DNA of 64,000 nt from Clostridia bacterium (GTDB lineage Bacteria; Bacillota; Clostridia; Christensenellales; CAG-138): positions 20,099 through 84,098 of the forward strand of contig QKAN01000216.1 in the NCBI GenBank assembly GCA_003246365.1. The letters are read 5' to 3'. The position numbers and the translations under genes were made by a program. Of this stretch, positions 16,030-25,037 are shown piece by piece. Under the pieces are notes generated by a model. The model was not told the origin of the DNA, did not search any database, and saw only the letters and a program-made list of their open reading frames with translations. How positions within the stretch are numbered: position 1 is the first letter of the stretch; every line of letters begins with the position of its first letter.

Positions 16030-18651
16030 TCAAACGTTTGTATGTGTGCCGTAATAGGCGTTGAGATACATCTGCTTGATTTCGCTCATGAGCGGGTAGC
16101 GCGGGTTTGCGCCGGTGCACTGGTCGTCGAACGCCTGCTCAACCATGTCGTCCAGCCGCGCAAGGAAGTCTTCTTCCTTGATGCCGTAGTCCTTGATCGT
16201 CTTCTTAATGCCGACGCGCTCTTTGAGCACATCCAGCGCGGCGATCAGAGCTTCTACCTTGTCGTCGTCGGTCTTGCCTTTGAATCCGAGAGCGTCCGCA
16301 ACTTCCGCATAGCGGGCCTTGGTGTGCGGGTGGTCATACTGGGAGAAGGTACCCATCTTCACCGGAACGTCCGTTGCGTTGAAGCGGATGACTTCGTCGA
16401 TCATCAGCGCGTTGGCAACGCCGTGCGGCAGATGATGGAACGCGCCAAGTTTATGCGCCATGCTATGGCATACGCCGAGGAACGCGTTTGCAAACGCCAT
16501 GCCTGCCATCGTAGCGGCGTTGGCCATCTTTTCGCGGGCAACAGGATCGTTCTGACCGTTGTCATAGGCGCGGGGCAGATAGTCGAAGATCATTTTGAGC
16601 GAGCGCAGCGCCGTGCCGTCGGTATAGTCCGTTGCGAGCATGGAAGCATAGGCTTCCAGGTTGTGCGTCACAGCGTCGATGCCGCTTGCTGCGGTTAGGC
16701 CCTTCGGCGCGTTCATCATCATGTCCGCGTCAACAATTGCCATATCCGGCATGAGTTCGTAGTCTGCCAGCGGATATTTCACGCCGGTCGTTTCGTCCGT
16801 GATGACGGCAAACGGCGTTACCTCGCTGCCCGTGCCTGCCGTGGTCGGAATCGCGATGAAGTAGGCTTTTTCGCCCATCTTCGGGAAGGTGTAAACACGC
16901 TTGCGGATATCCGAGAAGCGCATTGCCATATCCATGAAGTCCGCTTCGGGATGTTCGTAAAGCACCCACATGATCTTTGCCGCGTCCATCGCGGAACCGC
17001 CGCCGAGCGCGATGATTACGTCCGGTTTGAAGGTTGCCATCTGTTTGGTGCCTTCGCGGGCGCTTGCAAGCGTCGGATCGGGGAGAACGTTGAAGAACGT
17101 TTCGTGCGCAATGCCCATTTCATCGAGTTTATCGGTCACCGGCTTGGTATAGCCGTTTTCATAAAGGAACGTATCGGTTACCAGGAAGGCGCGTTTTTTG
17201 CCGAGCGTCGATTTGAGTTCGTCCAGCGCGACGGGCAGGCTGCCTCTCTTGAAGTATACTTTATCGGGCGTACGGAACCAAAGCATGTTTTCTCTCCTCT
17301 CGGCAACGGTTTTGATGTTGAGCAGATGTTTCGGGCCAACGTTTTCGGAAACGGAGTTGCCGCCCCAGCTGCCGCAGCCGAGTGTGAGGGAGGGAGCAAG
17401 CTTGAAGTTGAACAGATCCCCGATTCCGCCGTGTGCCGAAGGCGTGTTCACGAGAATACGGCAGGTTTTCATGCGCGCGGAATATTTTGCGAGTTTTTCT
17501 TTTTCCGTAATGGCGTTGAGGTAAACGCTAGCCGTGTGACCGTAACCGCCGTCTGCAATCAGGCGGTCCGCTTTATCCAGCGCTTCGTCAAAGCTCTTGG
17601 CGCGGTACATGGCGAGTACGGGTGAGAGCTTTTCATGCGCGAATTCTTCGGAGAGTTCAACGCTTTCGACTTCGCCGATTAAAATCTTTGTCGATTCTGG
17701 AACCGTTACGCCGGAGAGCTTGGCGATTGCGAAAGCCGTCTGCCCAACGATTTTTGCGTTCAGCGCGCCGTTGATCAAAATGGTCTTGCGTACTTTGTCG
17801 GTTTCATCCGCTTTCAGGAAATAGCAGCCGCGGTCGGCAAACTCTTTTTTCACCTTGTTATAGACGGAGTCAAGAACGATAACGCTCTGCTCAGACGCGC
17901 AGATCATGCCGTTGTCAAACGTCTTGCTCAGGATGATCGAGCTGACAGCCATCAGGATATCTGCCGTGTCGTCGATGATGGCGGGCACGTTGCCGCTGCC
18001 GACGCCGACGGCGGGTTTGCCGCTGCTGTATGCGCTCTTGACCATGCCGGGTCCGCCGGTTGCGAGGATGATGTCGGCTTCTTTCATGGCAAGGTTGGTC
18101 AGTTCAAGACTCGGTGCATCCACCCAGTCGATAATGCCTTCCGGCGCGCCTGCGGCAACCGCCGCGTTGAGCACGATGCGCGCCGCTTCAATGGTGGACG
18201 CTTTTGCGCGCGGATGCGGGCTGATGAGAATGCCGTTACGCGTTTTTAACGCGATCAGGGTTTTAAAGATTGCGGTTGATGTCGGGTTTGTGGTCGGAAT
18301 TACCGCGGCGATAACGCCGATCGGTTCCGCGATGCGGACGATGCCATAGGCTTTGTCTTCTTCTATAATGCCGCAGGTCTTCGTGTTGCGGTATGCGTTA
18401 TAAATATATTCGGAAGCATAGTGGTTTTTGATCACCTTGTCTTCAACAACGCCCATGCCGGTTTCTTCCACGGCGAGCTTCGCCAGCGGGATGCGGGCCT
18501 TGTTTGCGGCGGTCGCTGCTGCCAGGAAGATTTTATCCACCTGCTCTTGCGTGTAGGTTGCAAATTTGCTCTGTGCTTCGCGCAGACGGGCAAATGCGGT
18601 TTCCATGGCCTCTACGCTGTCAATGGGGGTTCGATTCGTCTTTTGTAACAT
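16030..18651 (-). CDS. adhE: bifunctional acetaldehyde-CoA/alcohol dehydrogenase
   Basis: 873 residues, typical AdhE length. Residues 1-440 form a CoA-acylating aldehyde dehydrogenase (PTTNPTSTAIFK; catalytic Cys in DNGMICASEQ near residue 245). Residues 450-873 form an iron-dependent alcohol dehydrogenase (GGGSAMDAAK; iron-binding His and Asp in DAVTHNLEAY and CHSMAHKLGAFHHLPHG). It converts acetyl-CoA to ethanol, reoxidising two NADH, the main fermentative sink of anaerobes, and normally forms spirosomes. The start at 18651 is 9 nt after GAGGAG; an ATG three codons earlier touches that site. No clear Rex-type operator was seen upstream. Confidence 0.95.
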   Translation of the reverse strand: MLQKTNRTPIDSVEAMETAFARLREAQSKFATYTQEQVDKIFLAAATAANKARIPLAKLAVEETGMGVVEDKVIKNHYASEYIYNAYRNTKTCGIIEEDKAYGIVRIAEPIGVIAAVIPTTNPTSTAIFKTLIALKTRNGILISPHPRAKASTIEAARIVLNAAVAAGAPEGIIDWVDAPSLELTNLAMKEADIILATGGPGMVKSAYSSGKPAVGVGSGNVPAIIDDTADILMAVSSIILSKTFDNGMICASEQSVIVLDSVYNKVKKEFADRGCYFLKADETDKVRKTILINGALNAKIVGQTAFAIAKLSGVTVPESTKILIGEVESVELSEEFAHEKLSPVLAMYRAKSFDEALDKADRLIADGGYGHTASVYLNAITEKEKLAKYSARMKTCRILVNTPSAHGGIGDLFNFKLAPSLTLGCGSWGGNSVSENVGPKHLLNIKTVAERRENMLWFRTPDKVYFKRGSLPVALDELKSTLGKKRAFLVTDTFLYENGYTKPVTDKLDEMGIAHETFFNVLPDPTLASAREGTKQMATFKPDVIIALGGGSAMDAAKIMWVLYEHPEADFMDMAMRFSDIRKRVYTFPKMGEKAYFIAIPTTAGTGSEVTPFAVITDETTGVKYPLADYELMPDMAIVDADMMMNAPKGLTAASGIDAVTHNLEAYASMLATDYTDGTALRSLKMIFDYLPRAYDNGQNDPVAREKMANAATMAGMAFANAFLGVCHSMAHKLGAFHHLPHGVANALMIDEVIRFNATDVPVKMGTFSQYDHPHTKARYAEVADALGFKGKTDDDKVEALIAALDVLKERVGIKKTIKDYGIKEEDFLARLDDMVEQAFDDQCTGANPRYPLMSEIKQMYLNAYYGTHTNV

Positions 18652-18904
18652 ACGCTCCATCTCCTCTTGTTTCCTCTTTGTTCAGGTTCCTGCAAGCAGT
18701 TAGCGGGACGCCCGATGCTTCTTTTATAAGCAGGTTACTTTCTTTCTGGTTTTAGGATACGTCGAAACACGGTATGAGAGAAGATAGAAATACGGAATAT
18801 CAGTATATAGATATCGATATAATAATATCTATTTATGCGGATTTGGATCCGATTGATTCAGATTTTGTGCAAAAATTGGCTTTTAGGATAATAATTACAC
18901 CAAA

Positions 18905-18934
18905 AAATAAAAAATCCGGCTTTCGCCGGAAATG
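18905..18934 (-). terminator. terminator of the LysR gene
   Basis: TCCGGC (18915-18920) and GCCGGA (18925-18930) with loop TTTC; the reverse strand continues into TTTTTTATTTTTTGG. It lies just after the LysR stop. Confidence 0.85.
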
Positions 18935-18944
18935 CAATCGATAT

Positions 18945-19877
18945 TTAATGTTGATTTACTTTCTTTGTGGATTCGCGGAGTTTTTCGATCAGCAATCGAT
19001 CGATTCGGGAGAGATGAAACCCGCTGCGATAGATTAAAACATCCCGAAAAACATTGCCCGGCAGAGCGACGCGCCGCTGCGTAAGATCAAAGCGGGTTAA
19101 AACGTCGTGCGGTATCGGCGAGGCTAGAGCATACGCTGTTTCCAAACGATTGATGAGCTCAAGCTGGCTAGCGCGCTCATAAACGGTTATGGTTTTCTTC
19201 GCCTCAATGGCTTGTGCGATTTCGCGCGCCTGATTGACCGGCAGGGCGGGAATTGACGCGTCACCGTAAATAATTTCGGTATAATCGGCGAGATCCTCCT
19301 CGGTGAGCATGTCCTGCGCGGCGAGGGGATGGCGCTTGCTCATAATCGCGACGGATGAAAACTCGAAAATCGGTTCATATTGCAGTCCGCGTTCGGTCAA
19401 CGCGTTGAGGTAGTTGGTTTCGTAAATGGTTTGATAGCGAATCACGCCCAGTCGATTTACGCCGTTTGCCACCTGCTTGATGGTGCGCATCGCGCCCGCT
19501 TCGCGGTAGTCGATGCTGTAATCCGCATTCGGGCCAAGCGAGTGGATTACTTCTGTCAGCGCGTGCGAAACATAACTGGCGCGCGGCGCGCAAAGATCGA
19601 ACCGGATTTTATTATCTTCAGACGGACGATACAGCGCCTCCATCTCCGCAACCTGAGAAAGGATGATTCTCGCATAACCAAGAAACTCGCGTCCTTTTTC
19701 CGTTGGAACAACGCCCTTGGCAGTTCTGTCGAAAATTGCGATGCCCAGGTCGTCCTCCAGTTCGCGGATGGATTTGCTCAGGTTTGGTTGATTCATATAA
19801 AGATTTTCCGCAGCTTTGCTGATGGAGCCTGTTTTCTCCACCTCGACTGCGTACTTGAGCTGCAATAGATTATTCAA
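18945..19877 (-). CDS. LysR-family transcriptional regulator
   Basis: 310 residues. Residues 1-60 hold the LysR winged helix (LLQLKYAVEVEKTGSISKAAENLYMNQPNLSKSIRELEDDLGIAIFDR) and the remainder the periplasmic-binding-protein-like effector domain. It lies 39 bp downstream of the amidohydrolase gene on the same strand and may regulate that gene or adhE, which lies beyond it. Effector unknown. Confidence 0.9.
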   Translation of the reverse strand: MNNLLQLKYAVEVEKTGSISKAAENLYMNQPNLSKSIRELEDDLGIAIFDRTAKGVVPTEKGREFLGYARIILSQVAEMEALYRPSEDNKIRFDLCAPRASYVSHALTEVIHSLGPNADYSIDYREAGAMRTIKQVANGVNRLGVIRYQTIYETNYLNALTERGLQYEPIFEFSSVAIMSKRHPLAAQDMLTEEDLADYTEIIYGDASIPALPVNQAREIAQAIEAKKTITVYERASQLELINRLETAYALASPIPHDVLTRFDLTQRRVALPGNVFRDVLIYRSGFHLSRIDRLLIEKLRESTKKVNQH

Positions 19878-19916
19878 GCGGTCCTCCCTTCCACGTAGGA
19901 AAGTAACATGCGTTTT

Positions 19917-21512
19917 TTAGGCGCGCATTGCGTGTCCGGATGTGGCAAATGCCGTTTTGTCGAGTGCATCGCCGTTTAACACGAGTTTGCCGTTCACATA
20001 AACCCGATCAATGCCAAACGCTTTGGACTGATCCGGCGCGGTATTCTTCAATTCTGTTTCGTCAAACACGGTCAGATCCGCATAATAGCCCGCTTTCACA
20101 TAGCCGCGCTGCGGAATCGAAAAGCGGTCTGCGACGGCGCCCGTCATCTTGCGGATCGTGCGGGGCATCGTATCTCCCGTTCCGTTGAGAGAAAGATGCA
20201 GGAATTTCGGGAAACAGTCGTAGATTGCCGGGTTCTGAATGCCGTGTTCTTCTACCCAGGCATCCGTCATATACAGCACGTTGTCGTGCTTTGAAAGAGA
20301 CGAGATAATCTCCGGCGTGCTGTAAGGACCCATATTGACGCGACCAGCAAAATTACTTTTTTCACAGAGCATGAGGTATGCGTCAAGATTGTTCATGTGC
20401 TGCTCTTTTGCGATCTGGCGCACGGTCTTTCCTTCATATTCTTCATAGCCGGGGCCGATGTAGGCAATCTCTATGTCGTTAAACCCGAATCCGAGCAGCA
20501 GGATGGATGCATTGGCGAGAATGCGGAAACGGAATTTGTTGATAAACTTGCGTTTGTCTGCGGGGGAAAGCGCCTGATACCAGGTCGGCATGATAACGGT
20601 GATCACCGAAACGCCCAGCAGTTCGGAATAGATATCGAACATGGCGTCCACGCCGTTTGCGCGCATACGCTCTATGATTTCAACGAGTTCCGGCTGGCAC
20701 TTAAACGAATTGGTGCCGACAAAAATCGCATGCGAATATTGCAGCTTGACATTCAGCCCTTTGGTGATTTCTTCCAGTTCGTCGAGTGCGCGCAGAAGAT
20801 GCGCTCTTCCGAGCAGTTCCGGATACGCCATGGAAACCGCGGAGCATGCGCGCGGGTGAACGGTTAGCGGGCGGTCGTAGCGCGCGCAGAGTTCGGCAAC
20901 GGCGCGCAATTCTTCTTTCGGCGCGTATAGACCGGGTTCATACATTAAACCGAGCGAAACCCCGCAGGCGCCTTGTTGCAAGTTTTTTTCCATCAGGGCG
21001 AGCATCTCACCCCGCTCTTCCGGCGTTAAAGGCCGATTGCAGTAACCCGTTCCGCTTACGCGAGCGGAGCAGTGACCGGTCAGGGACGCAACGTTGAGCG
21101 GCGTGTTTGCGTCGATTGCAGAAAAGAGCGAGTCGACATCGGGATACACGCCCGTCAGGTCGTCCATATGGAACAGTCCCGCGCCGACTTTGTCGATGTG
21201 TTCGCTTTCTTTCGCAAACCCGGTCATCGACAAACCGCAGTTGCCCGTGATAAACGAGGTAATGCCCTGCCGGACAAACGGTTCAAAATACGGGCGCGCA
21301 TCTTTCTTTGCAGCGAACCAGTCGTTATGCGAATGCGCGTCAAAGAAGCCGGAGGAGACGCTCTTGCCAGATAAATCGACAACTTCGGCGTTGGCCGCTT
21401 CGATATTTGGGGATACTTCAACTATGGTTTCGTTTTCGATGAGGATGTCGCCGACAAATGCGTCAGCGCCGGTGCCGTCGTAGATTCGACAGTGCTTGAG
21501 CAGTGTTTTCAT
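19917..21512 (-). CDS. N-acyl-D-amino-acid deacylase-type amidohydrolase
   Basis: 531 residues of the metal-dependent amidohydrolase superfamily. FFDAHSHND near residue 58 gives the HxH metal ligands, and VTGHCSARVSGTGY, RPLTVHPRACS and LQYSHAIFVG supply further catalytic positions. The C-terminal GYVKAGYYADLTVFDETEL is typical of D-aminoacylases and dihydroorotase-like enzymes. It probably releases amino acids from N-acyl or cyclic precursors in the cytoplasm. It precedes the LysR gene with which it likely shares control. Exact substrate not determined. Confidence 0.82.
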   Translation of the reverse strand: MKTLLKHCRIYDGTGADAFVGDILIENETIVEVSPNIEAANAEVVDLSGKSVSSGFFDAHSHNDWFAAKKDARPYFEPFVRQGITSFITGNCGLSMTGFAKESEHIDKVGAGLFHMDDLTGVYPDVDSLFSAIDANTPLNVASLTGHCSARVSGTGYCNRPLTPEERGEMLALMEKNLQQGACGVSLGLMYEPGLYAPKEELRAVAELCARYDRPLTVHPRACSAVSMAYPELLGRAHLLRALDELEEITKGLNVKLQYSHAIFVGTNSFKCQPELVEIIERMRANGVDAMFDIYSELLGVSVITVIMPTWYQALSPADKRKFINKFRFRILANASILLLGFGFNDIEIAYIGPGYEEYEGKTVRQIAKEQHMNNLDAYLMLCEKSNFAGRVNMGPYSTPEIISSLSKHDNVLYMTDAWVEEHGIQNPAIYDCFPKFLHLSLNGTGDTMPRTIRKMTGAVADRFSIPQRGYVKAGYYADLTVFDETELKNTAPDQSKAFGIDRVYVNGKLVLNGDALDKTAFATSGHAMRA

Positions 21513-21645
21513 ATGCGATTATTCTCCCATTCATTCCCAATATATGGTATCACAAACCGCGAAAAATGAGAAGTTATTCGCAAAAACGGCATGATAATAA
21601 AGTGTGCTTTTATTCGTTTATCAATGCTTTTTTCGCGTCTTAACA

Positions 21646-21674
21646 TTGACACCATCGAATCGGGTACGTATACT
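21646..21674 (+). promoter_or_regulatory. promoter of the btu operon
   Basis: TTGACA (21646-21651), a 17-nt spacer and TATACT (21669-21674). It lies just upstream of the cobalamin riboswitch. Confidence 0.85.
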
Positions 21675-21689
21675 TTTGTTAAATGAATA

Positions 21690-21885
21690 GCGTGCGTATC
21701 TGCGCCTGATGAAGGCGCTGGCGGAGAAATTCCACCAAGGGAATGCGGATGAAAGTTCCGAGCTACCCCAGTAACCGTGAAGCGGACGAACGGACACAAA
21801 GCCACTGCGATCATCGCGCGGGAAGGCGTCCAAGTAGGATGAAGCGAAGCCGGGAGACCTGTTTATGCATGAACAATACTCCTGG
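21690..21885 (+). promoter_or_regulatory. cobalamin (B12) riboswitch
   Basis: The conserved blocks occur in order: AAGGGAATGCGG and GAAAGTTCCGAGC (about 21737-21762), a CCCC-AGTAACCGTGA block, GCCACTG (21801-21807), GCGGGAAGGCG, GATGAAGCGAAGCCGGGAGACC (the B12 box, about 21839-21859). This is the aptamer of cobalamin riboswitches. A terminator follows at 21931, so binding should reduce expression of the transporter genes. The outer boundaries are approximate. Confidence 0.92.
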
Positions 21886-21930
21886 GGTGGAGTGAAGCTA
21901 TTGACCGCGCCGACAGCACGCGAAGTTTCC

Positions 21931-21970
21931 ATTGCTCCCTCTCCTCAAAGAGCGGAGCAATTTTTTTATT
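21931..21970 (+). terminator. expression-platform terminator of the cobalamin riboswitch
   Basis: ATTGCTCC (21931-21938) pairs with GGAGCAAT (21954-21961), with inner CTCT/AGAG pairing, followed by seven T residues. It stands between aptamer and btuF. Confidence 0.88.
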
Positions 21971-22030
21971 GTTTCCCTCTCAGCTCTATTCATGAAACAG
22001 TGTAAAACAGCTTATTGAAGGGAAAGAATT

Positions 22031-23011
22031 ATGATCAAACACACAAAACGATTGGCCGCGCTGCTTGCGGCAATTTTACTGCTTGGTTCGCTCTCCGCCT
22101 GCGCGTCTGCAGCGGTTGAATCGGAAGCGACCGCCGCCCCGACAGAGACGGCAACGGAAGCGCCAAGCGGCATTACCGTTACCGACATGATGGGACGCGA
22201 AGTAACGCTTGCGGAACCTGCAACCCGCGTCGTCGCGCTCAGCGCGGCGGACTGCGAGGTGCTTTATGCCGTCGGCGCTGGCGATTTACTCGTCGGCCGC
22301 GGCGAATACTGCGACTATCCGGCGGAAGTACTGGATGTGGTCGCCGTGCAGTCCGGCATGGAGACCAACCTCGAACAGATCATCGCGCTACAACCGCAGG
22401 TGCTCCTGATGAGCGCGATGGCGCAGACCGAGGACCAGGTGAAACAACTGGAAGACGCGGGAATTGCCTGCGTGGTTTCGGACGCGAAGGATATTGAAGG
22501 TGTTTATACCGCCATTGAGCTGATTGGCACGCTGACCGGACACGACGAAGAAGCGGCGTCGGTGATTGCCAATATGCAGACGACCTTTGACGCGCTCTCC
22601 GCGCGCGCGGGGGAACTGGAAGGTAAGAGCGTTTATTTTGAAGTTTCTCCGCTGCAATACGGTCTCTGGACGGCGGGCAGCGGCACGTTTATGGACGAAA
22701 TCGCAACCCTGCTCGGACTGAAAAACGTATTTGCGGATGTCTCCGGTTGGGCGGAAGTATCCGAAGAGCAGGTGCTGGAAGCGAACCCCGACATCATTGT
22801 AACCATTGCGATGTACTACGGCGAGGGACAGACGCCGACGGAAGAAATCCTTTCCCGCGCGGGATGGCAGGATCTGACCGCCGTGCAAAACGGCGACATT
22901 CTGAACCTGCCTGACAACGAACTCTCCCGCCCCGGCCCGCGTCTGGCAACCGGTGCACAGGCACTCTTTGACTTTGTATTGGAGGCAATCCAACAGGATA
23001 ATGCGGCGTAA
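22031..23011 (+). CDS. btuF: cobalamin/corrinoid ABC transporter substrate-binding lipoprotein
   Basis: 326 residues. Signal peptide residues 1-23 (LAALLAAILLLGSLSAC) with lipobox Cys24, then an Ala/Thr/Glu-rich linker and a TroA/BtuF-type binding domain (VTDMMGREVTLAEPATRVVAL, ALQPQVLLMS, ANPDIIVT). It captures the substrate outside the cell and hands it to the permease. Iron-siderophore proteins look alike; the upstream cobalamin riboswitch is what assigns the substrate. First gene of a three-gene operon; its end overlaps the permease start by 11 bp. Confidence 0.88.
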   Translation: MIKHTKRLAALLAAILLLGSLSACASAAVESEATAAPTETATEAPSGITVTDMMGREVTLAEPATRVVALSAADCEVLYAVGAGDLLVGRGEYCDYPAEVLDVVAVQSGMETNLEQIIALQPQVLLMSAMAQTEDQVKQLEDAGIACVVSDAKDIEGVYTAIELIGTLTGHDEEAASVIANMQTTFDALSARAGELEGKSVYFEVSPLQYGLWTAGSGTFMDEIATLLGLKNVFADVSGWAEVSEEQVLEANPDIIVTIAMYYGEGQTPTEEILSRAGWQDLTAVQNGDILNLPDNELSRPGPRLATGAQALFDFVLEAIQQDNAA

Positions 23012-24098
23012 TCAACGCGATTTGGCGGAGGGCGAGCTGCCGCCCACCGCACAAAACAAGCATAGAAGAGGCAAACGGGAAGGGTTTCGCATAGGCGAAC
23101 TCCTCCTGTTTTCGCTTGTCACGCTGGCGGTTATGGCGCTTTGCATCTGCGTCGGCAGCGTGAGCCTGCCGCTGAAAGAGACGTTAACAGTCGTTTGGAA
23201 TGCGATCTGGAATCTGCCGCAGTTGGACGGAATTTCGGTTCCGATCATTCTTTCCGTTCGTTTGCCGCGCGTGCTGTGCGTTGCGCTCACGGGCGCGGCG
23301 CTTTCGCTTTGCGGCGGGGCGATGCAGGGACTGTTGAAAAACCCGCTGGCGGACGGCAGCACGCTTGGTGTCGCGAGCGGCGCATCCCTCGGCGCGGTGA
23401 TCGCAATTGCGTTCGGTATCACGCTGCCGCAGCTGCCGTTTGCGGGCACGATGGTGATGGCGATCGCGTTTGCGTTTCTCTCGCTGCTGATCATTCTGAC
23501 GCTGGCGTATAAAATCGACTATTCCATGAGCACGAATACGATCATTCTCATCGGGGTGATCTATTCCATGTTTATTTCCAGCATACTTGCGCTGATAATT
23601 TCGTTTGCGTCCGATAAAGTCAAGCAGATTACATTCTGGACGATGGGGTCGCTGCTGGGCACAACGCTGCAAAACGCGCTTGTGCTGCTCGGCGCGCTTG
23701 TGCTGTTCGGCGGCGTGATATTGCGGTTTTCGCGGGAGCTAAACGCCTTTGCCGTCAGCGAGGACAATGCGCGCAACATCGGCGTACCCGTGCGGCGGGT
23801 CAAGCTTCTCCTGCTTATCGCGATGAGCGCGCTCATCGGCGTATGCGTCTCCATCGGCGGCACAATCGGATTCGTCGGCCTCGTAACGCCGCATATGGTG
23901 CGCATGATCGTCGGTCCCGATCACAAGCGGCTGCTTCCGGCGTCGCTGTTCGGCGGTGCGGTGTTTCTCATGCTGGCGGATCTGGTAGCGCGCATCCTGC
24001 TCAACCCGATCGAACTGCCAATCGGCGTGGTCACCTCGTTTATCGGCGCGATTTTGTTTGTTGTCATCTTTTACCGGTCGAGGAGGGCGCGGATATGA
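23001..24098 (+). CDS. btuC: cobalamin ABC transporter permease (FecCD family)
   Basis: 365 residues with about ten transmembrane helices. The FecCD signature is clear: VRLPRVLCVALTGAALSLCGGAMQGLLKNPLADGSTLGVASGASLGA and the late GGTIGFVGLVTPHMVRMIVGPDHK coupling segment. The N-terminal 45 residues are a charged cytoplasmic extension. The start ATG at 23001 overlaps the btuF stop and uses AGGAT upstream. It forms the membrane channel of the B12 importer. Confidence 0.9.
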   Translation: MRRNQRDLAEGELPPTAQNKHRRGKREGFRIGELLLFSLVTLAVMALCICVGSVSLPLKETLTVVWNAIWNLPQLDGISVPIILSVRLPRVLCVALTGAALSLCGGAMQGLLKNPLADGSTLGVASGASLGAVIAIAFGITLPQLPFAGTMVMAIAFAFLSLLIILTLAYKIDYSMSTNTIILIGVIYSMFISSILALIISFASDKVKQITFWTMGSLLGTTLQNALVLLGALVLFGGVILRFSRELNAFAVSEDNARNIGVPVRRVKLLLLIAMSALIGVCVSIGGTIGFVGLVTPHMVRMIVGPDHKRLLPASLFGGAVFLMLADLVARILLNPIELPIGVVTSFIGAILFVVIFYRSRRARI

Positions 24099-24859
24099 AC
24101 CTGCTCGACGTAAACAACCTGACCGTGCAATACGGCGCGCTAACGATTGCGGATCACATAAACTTTTCGCTCGCGGAAGGGGATTGGCTCATGCTGATCG
24201 GCCCGAACGGCGCGGGTAAAAGCACCGTCGTCAACGCGATTTCGCAGGGGATTGCCTACACCGGTGAAATCCGCGTGATGGAAAAAAACGTTCGGACATA
24301 CCGCGCGCATGAGCTGGCAAAACTAATCGGTGTTTTGTCGCAGTCGCATTCGATGGGATATGGTTTTACGGTTGGTTCCGTCGTGCGGCTCGGACGCTAT
24401 GCTTACGCGCCGGGGCCTTTTTCTGGCGGAAAAGTGGAGGACGAAGAAGCCGTTGCGCGTGCGCTCGAGCTGACGGGTATGACGCGGTTTGCCGACAATA
24501 ATGTGCTGACGCTCTCCGGCGGCGAATTGCAGAGAACGTTTTTAGCGCAGCTCTTTGCGCAGAATCCGAGGGTGCTGCTGTTGGATGAACCGACCAACCA
24601 TCTCGACCTCGTCTATCAGAAGCAGGTGTTCGAAATCATCGGAGAGTGGCTAAAAACACCGGGACGCGCGGTGGTTTCCGTTGTGCACGATCTTAGCCTT
24701 GCGCGGGCATATGGCACGCACGCGCTGCTGCTTGACGGCGGAAAAACAATTGCATACGGCGCGGCGAAAGAGGTCTTTTCTTCGAAACATCTCAATCAGG
24801 CATATAATATGGATGTATCCGGTTGGATGCAAAAGATGCTTTCGCAATGGCAGGAATAA
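24095..24859 (+). CDS. btuD: cobalamin ABC transporter ATPase
   Basis: 254 residues. Walker A GPNGAGKST near residue 37, signature LSGGELQRTFLAQLF, Walker B LLLDEPTNHLD and the switch His in VVHDLSLA. It powers BtuC. The ATG at 24095 overlaps the btuC stop (ATGA) with AGGAGG upstream, showing tight translational coupling. The operon ends at a hairpin terminator at 24945. Confidence 0.92.
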   Translation: MNLLDVNNLTVQYGALTIADHINFSLAEGDWLMLIGPNGAGKSTVVNAISQGIAYTGEIRVMEKNVRTYRAHELAKLIGVLSQSHSMGYGFTVGSVVRLGRYAYAPGPFSGGKVEDEEAVARALELTGMTRFADNNVLTLSGGELQRTFLAQLFAQNPRVLLLDEPTNHLDLVYQKQVFEIIGEWLKTPGRAVVSVVHDLSLARAYGTHALLLDGGKTIAYGAAKEVFSSKHLNQAYNMDVSGWMQKMLSQWQE

Positions 24860-24944
24860 AATTGATCGCAGGTACAATTCAGCAAAAATCACACGGATTT
24901 TACGAAAATCGGCAATTTTCGGGGGAAAAGTAGTGTATAATCGA

Positions 24945-24977
24945 CAGAACATCGCAAAAGCGCTGTTCTGTTTTTTA
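24945..24977 (+). terminator. terminator of the btu operon
   Basis: CAGAACA-T-CGC pairs with GCG-C-TGTTCTG around AAAA, followed by TTTTTT. A TATAAT hexamer (24936-24941) lies just upstream, so a promoter for the next gene may overlap this element, but no good -35 was found. Confidence 0.8.
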
Positions 24978-25037
24978 TGAATCAATTGAATGCTGCCGTA
25001 CACAGATGATACAACCGGTGGCAAAGGAGTGAACCAT

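Noticed and set aside
18652..18904. Rex-type operator before adhE
   Set aside because: No TTGTTAA-N4-TTAACAA-like sequence could be found; redox control may still exist.
24910..24941. Promoter for the CobC-like gene
   Set aside because: TATAAT at 24936-24941 lacks a recognisable -35 at 16-18 nt and lies against the btu terminator; left uncalled.
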